DNA of 5,789 nucleotides from Candidatus Yonathbacteria bacterium RIFOXYC2_FULL_47_9 (GTDB lineage: Bacteria; Patescibacteriota; Minisyncoccia; Phycocordibacterales; UBA1550): assembly GCA_001825115.1 (NCBI GenBank), contig MHUY01000012.1, positions 4,708 through 10,496 on the forward strand, given 5' to 3'. Positions 4,465 through 5,789 of the stretch are shown piece by piece. How positions within the stretch are numbered: position 1 is the first letter of the stretch; every line of letters begins with the position of its first letter. The notes under the pieces are model-generated. The model was given only the letters and a program-made list of their open reading frames with translations. It was not told the DNA's origin and did not search any database. The translations under genes were made by a program, and so were the position numbers.

Positions 4465-5094
4465 ATGATCGTCACATATTACGGAAAACAATTTTTCAAG
4501 ATTCAGCTCGGGGATACCGTCATCGCGTACAACCCCATCGGCAAGGATTCTAAAAACAAGACTTCGCGCTTTGGGGCGGACATTGTTCTCTCGTCACTCC
4601 GTCACGTGGACTTCAGTGGCGCTGACCAGTGCGCCTACGGAGAAAAAGTTCCAACACTCATCGCGGGCCCTGGTGAATACGAAGTAGACGGTATTTTTAT
4701 AAAAGGCTTTGGTACGGAGACAACCTACGAAGGTGAGAAAAAATGGAACACGGTGTACTCAGTCGTCTTTGAAGGTATCAACCTTTGTTTCCTGGGCTCA
4801 CTTGCAAAATCCGACACACTTTCGCGCGAAGTCAAAGAGGGTCTTGGTGAGATTGATGTACTCTTTGCGCCTATTGGGGGAGAAGAGATGCTTACGCCCG
4901 CAGACGCGTACAAGCTTACCCTCGCGCTTGATGCAAAAGTGGTCATCCCTATGGATTATGAAGATGGTAAAGGAGTGCTTGAAACATTTATAAAAGAAGG
5001 AGGCGCTAATGCTGAGAAGATGGAGAAGTTTACTTTTAAGAAAAAAGACCTCGAAGGCAAAGAGGGAAGTGTGGTGGTAGTAACCGCAGCGTAA
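4465..5094 (+). CDS. Metallo-beta-lactamase-fold protein (UlaG-like), metal site apparently lost
   Basis: Cytoplasmic protein of 209 aa, resembling the Lactamase_B_3/UlaG-like proteins common in CPR genomes. Supporting motifs are the N-terminal strands MIVTYYGKQFFKIQ, then GPGEYEVDGIFIKGF (68-82), LCFLGSLAKSD (107-117), DVLFAPIGGEEMLTPADAYKL (131-151) and VVIPMDY (159-165). The metal ligands of working enzymes are mostly absent. Where HxHxDH is expected the sequence is SSLRHVDFSGAD (43-54), keeping only one His and one Asp. The HLGD motif is FLGS, and the late IPMHY is IPMDY. Hydrolase activity is therefore doubtful, and a structural or binding role is more likely. I start at ATG 4465 because the usual N-terminus begins there and the promoter fires there; the in-frame GTG 4441 lies within the promoter. 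The membrane-protein gene at 5104 follows after 9 nt. Confidence 0.85.
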   Translation: MIVTYYGKQFFKIQLGDTVIAYNPIGKDSKNKTSRFGADIVLSSLRHVDFSGADQCAYGEKVPTLIAGPGEYEVDGIFIKGFGTETTYEGEKKWNTVYSVVFEGINLCFLGSLAKSDTLSREVKEGLGEIDVLFAPIGGEEMLTPADAYKLTLALDAKVVIPMDYEDGKGVLETFIKEGGANAEKMEKFTFKKKDLEGKEGSVVVVTAA

Positions 5095-5103
5095 ATAAAA
5101 ACT

Positions 5104-5463
5104 ATGCTCGAAAAACTCCGAGCGAAACCGCGTCATGTTAAAAAGGGTCTCTCTCTTTTTTTGGCGGCAATAATTTCCGTGATGATTTTTTCTGTGTGGC
5201 TCTCTTCGTGGCGTGCGCGCTCTCAGGGAGAGGAGACGCGCGAAAAAATGGTAAGCCCGCTCACGGGATTTTCAACCATGCTCGAAGGGTTTATGTCTGA
5301 GATGCGTGATAGTGTTTCAGGTATACCAGAGTATGTTGAAAATACCCCTTCTGTTGTTCCGACGACTGCTACAACCTCAACTTTTTTTGATTTTTCTTCA
5401 GTAGTTGTTCTCGATACTTCGACAGGTACGACCACGAGTACTTCGACCACCATACAACAATAA
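5104..5463 (+). CDS. Hypothetical single-pass membrane protein with Thr/Ser-rich tail (119 aa)
   Basis: No family recognised. A basic cytoplasmic N-terminus (KLRAKPRHVKK, residues 4-14) leads into a membrane segment at about 15-34 (GLSLFLAAIISVMIFSVWLS), predicted N-in/C-out. The outside part has a polar, amphipathic stretch with repeated Met and Glu (about 40-80) and a low-complexity Thr/Ser/Val tail (82-117, e.g. TTATTSTFF, TSTGTTTSTSTT). Such tails are often surface-exposed linkers. The ATG is 9 nt after the MBL stop with no Shine-Dalgarno, so the two genes are probably co-transcribed. No hairpin terminator is visible after it. It could be an uncleaved signal-anchor or, less likely, have a cleavable signal. 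Confidence 0.75.
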   Translation: MLEKLRAKPRHVKKGLSLFLAAIISVMIFSVWLSSWRARSQGEETREKMVSPLTGFSTMLEGFMSEMRDSVSGIPEYVENTPSVVPTTATTSTFFDFSSVVVLDTSTGTTTSTSTTIQQ

Positions 5464-5504
5464 TTATCCCCACATTTTCTCTTCCTTAGTATATTCTTTT
5501 CATA

Positions 5505-5510
5505 TATAAT
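5505..5510 (+). promoter_or_regulatory. Possible -10 element for the gene starting at 5560
   Basis: A perfect TATAAT at 5505-5510, inside an AT-rich stretch. No good -35 is present 17 bp upstream (TTCCTT). Initiation near 5517 would leave a leader of about 43 nt with two small hairpins: GCTC/GAGC (5522-5534) and GACC/GGTC (5540-5552). Read-through from the 5104 gene is also possible. Confidence 0.4.
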
Positions 5511-5559
5511 GTATGTACACAGCTCTCACTGAGCATATCGACCTACGTGGTCAGATTTT

Positions 5560-5789
5560 ATGCAATTCTGTACATATAAAAAACATACGACACCTTACCT
5601 TAAGCGCGCACTCCTCGCTCTTGTTTTTTTTGTAGCACCACAAAATGTTTTTGCTGCTTCGTTTATCCCCGAGCTTCCTGAGGTAACTCAATTCACTTCA
5701 CACATTACAAAAAGCATAAGCACATTGCTTACTGATGTTTCAGAAAACATTACGCACGCAGTTGCAGATGTTGCGAATAGTATCAATGC
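5560..5789 (+). CDS. Exported protein with signal peptide, N-terminal part (runs off right edge)
   Basis: ATG at 5560 opens a frame that is still open at the window end (76 full codons seen). The N-terminus is a typical Sec signal peptide: a basic n-region (YKKHTTPYLKR), a hydrophobic core (ALLALVFFVA, 17-26) and a VFA-A site, with cleavage likely after Ala32. The mature part (SFIPELPEVTQ..., then Ser/Thr/Val/Asn-rich segments ending in ADVANSIN) looks like amphipathic helices. No family is recognisable from so short a piece. It would be a substrate for the LepB encoded in this window. No Shine-Dalgarno precedes the ATG. The core is encoded by a run of eight T (5624-5631). The signal peptide makes this start and frame convincing. 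Confidence 0.75.
   Translation, partial: MQFCTYKKHTTPYLKRALLALVFFVAPQNVFAASFIPELPEVTQFTSHITKSISTLLTDVSENITHAVADVANSIN

Noticed and set aside
5513..5635. A 40-codon plus-strand ORF starting at ATG 5513
   Set aside because: It overlaps, in another frame, the signal-peptide gene at 5560, has no Shine-Dalgarno, and its product shows no sensible features.
1..5789. CRISPR array, insertion sequence, tRNA/rRNA, toxin-antitoxin pair
   Set aside because: No regular repeat-spacer pattern, terminal inverted repeats with a transposase, cloverleaf or toxin-antitoxin gene pair was seen in the window.

Overview
The window looks like a piece of chromosome from an ultra-small bacterium of the Patescibacteria/CPR group, most likely a Parcubacteria-type lineage. 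This is an inference. It rests on the short housekeeping genes (four-domain S1, 101-aa DksA/TraR-like protein, 197-aa LepB), a UlaG-like metallo-beta-lactamase-fold protein of divergent type, tight packing, few Shine-Dalgarno sites and several transcripts predicted to be leaderless. No mobile element, CRISPR array, tRNA or rRNA was seen.

Layout: (1) 1-841, minus strand: lepB (signal peptidase I) followed 11 nt later by the 5' part of hisS, which runs off the left edge. (2) 916-1632, plus: an unrecognised 238-aa acidic, His-rich soluble protein. It is transcribed divergently from lepB, and the two predicted -35 boxes overlap. (3) 1700-2005, minus: a DksA/TraR-type four-cysteine zinc-finger protein, with a hairpin at 1644-1671 between the two convergent genes. 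(4) 2111-2701, plus: pth (peptidyl-tRNA hydrolase), ending in a perfect 25-bp terminator stem. (5) 2866-3960, minus: rpsA-like four-S1-domain protein, preceded by a structured leader of about 138 nt. (6) 4143-4434, minus: a small self-contained transcription unit, with a strong promoter, a folded leader of about 91 nt, a perfect AGGAGG, a 38-codon ORF and an intrinsic terminator. It is the most unusual item here. (7) 4465-5463, plus: a degenerate MBL-fold protein followed 9 nt later by a single-pass membrane protein with a Thr/Ser-rich tail. (8) 5560-5789, plus: the start of a protein with a signal peptide, cut by the right edge.

Functionally, most of the window serves translation (hisS, pth, S1) and its control (DksA/TraR-like), plus protein export (lepB). 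The right-hand end encodes envelope or exported proteins of unknown role, whose signal-peptide member would be a natural LepB substrate.

Promoters are readable for almost every unit. At lepB/916 and at sORF/MBL, divergent promoters share or overlap their -35 hexamers. For lepB, 916-1632, pth and the MBL gene the predicted start of transcription lies within about 0-10 nt of the ATG. Clear Shine-Dalgarno sites appear only at the 38-aa ORF and the DksA/TraR-like gene. All promoter, leader and start-site statements come from reading motifs by eye and have no experimental support.
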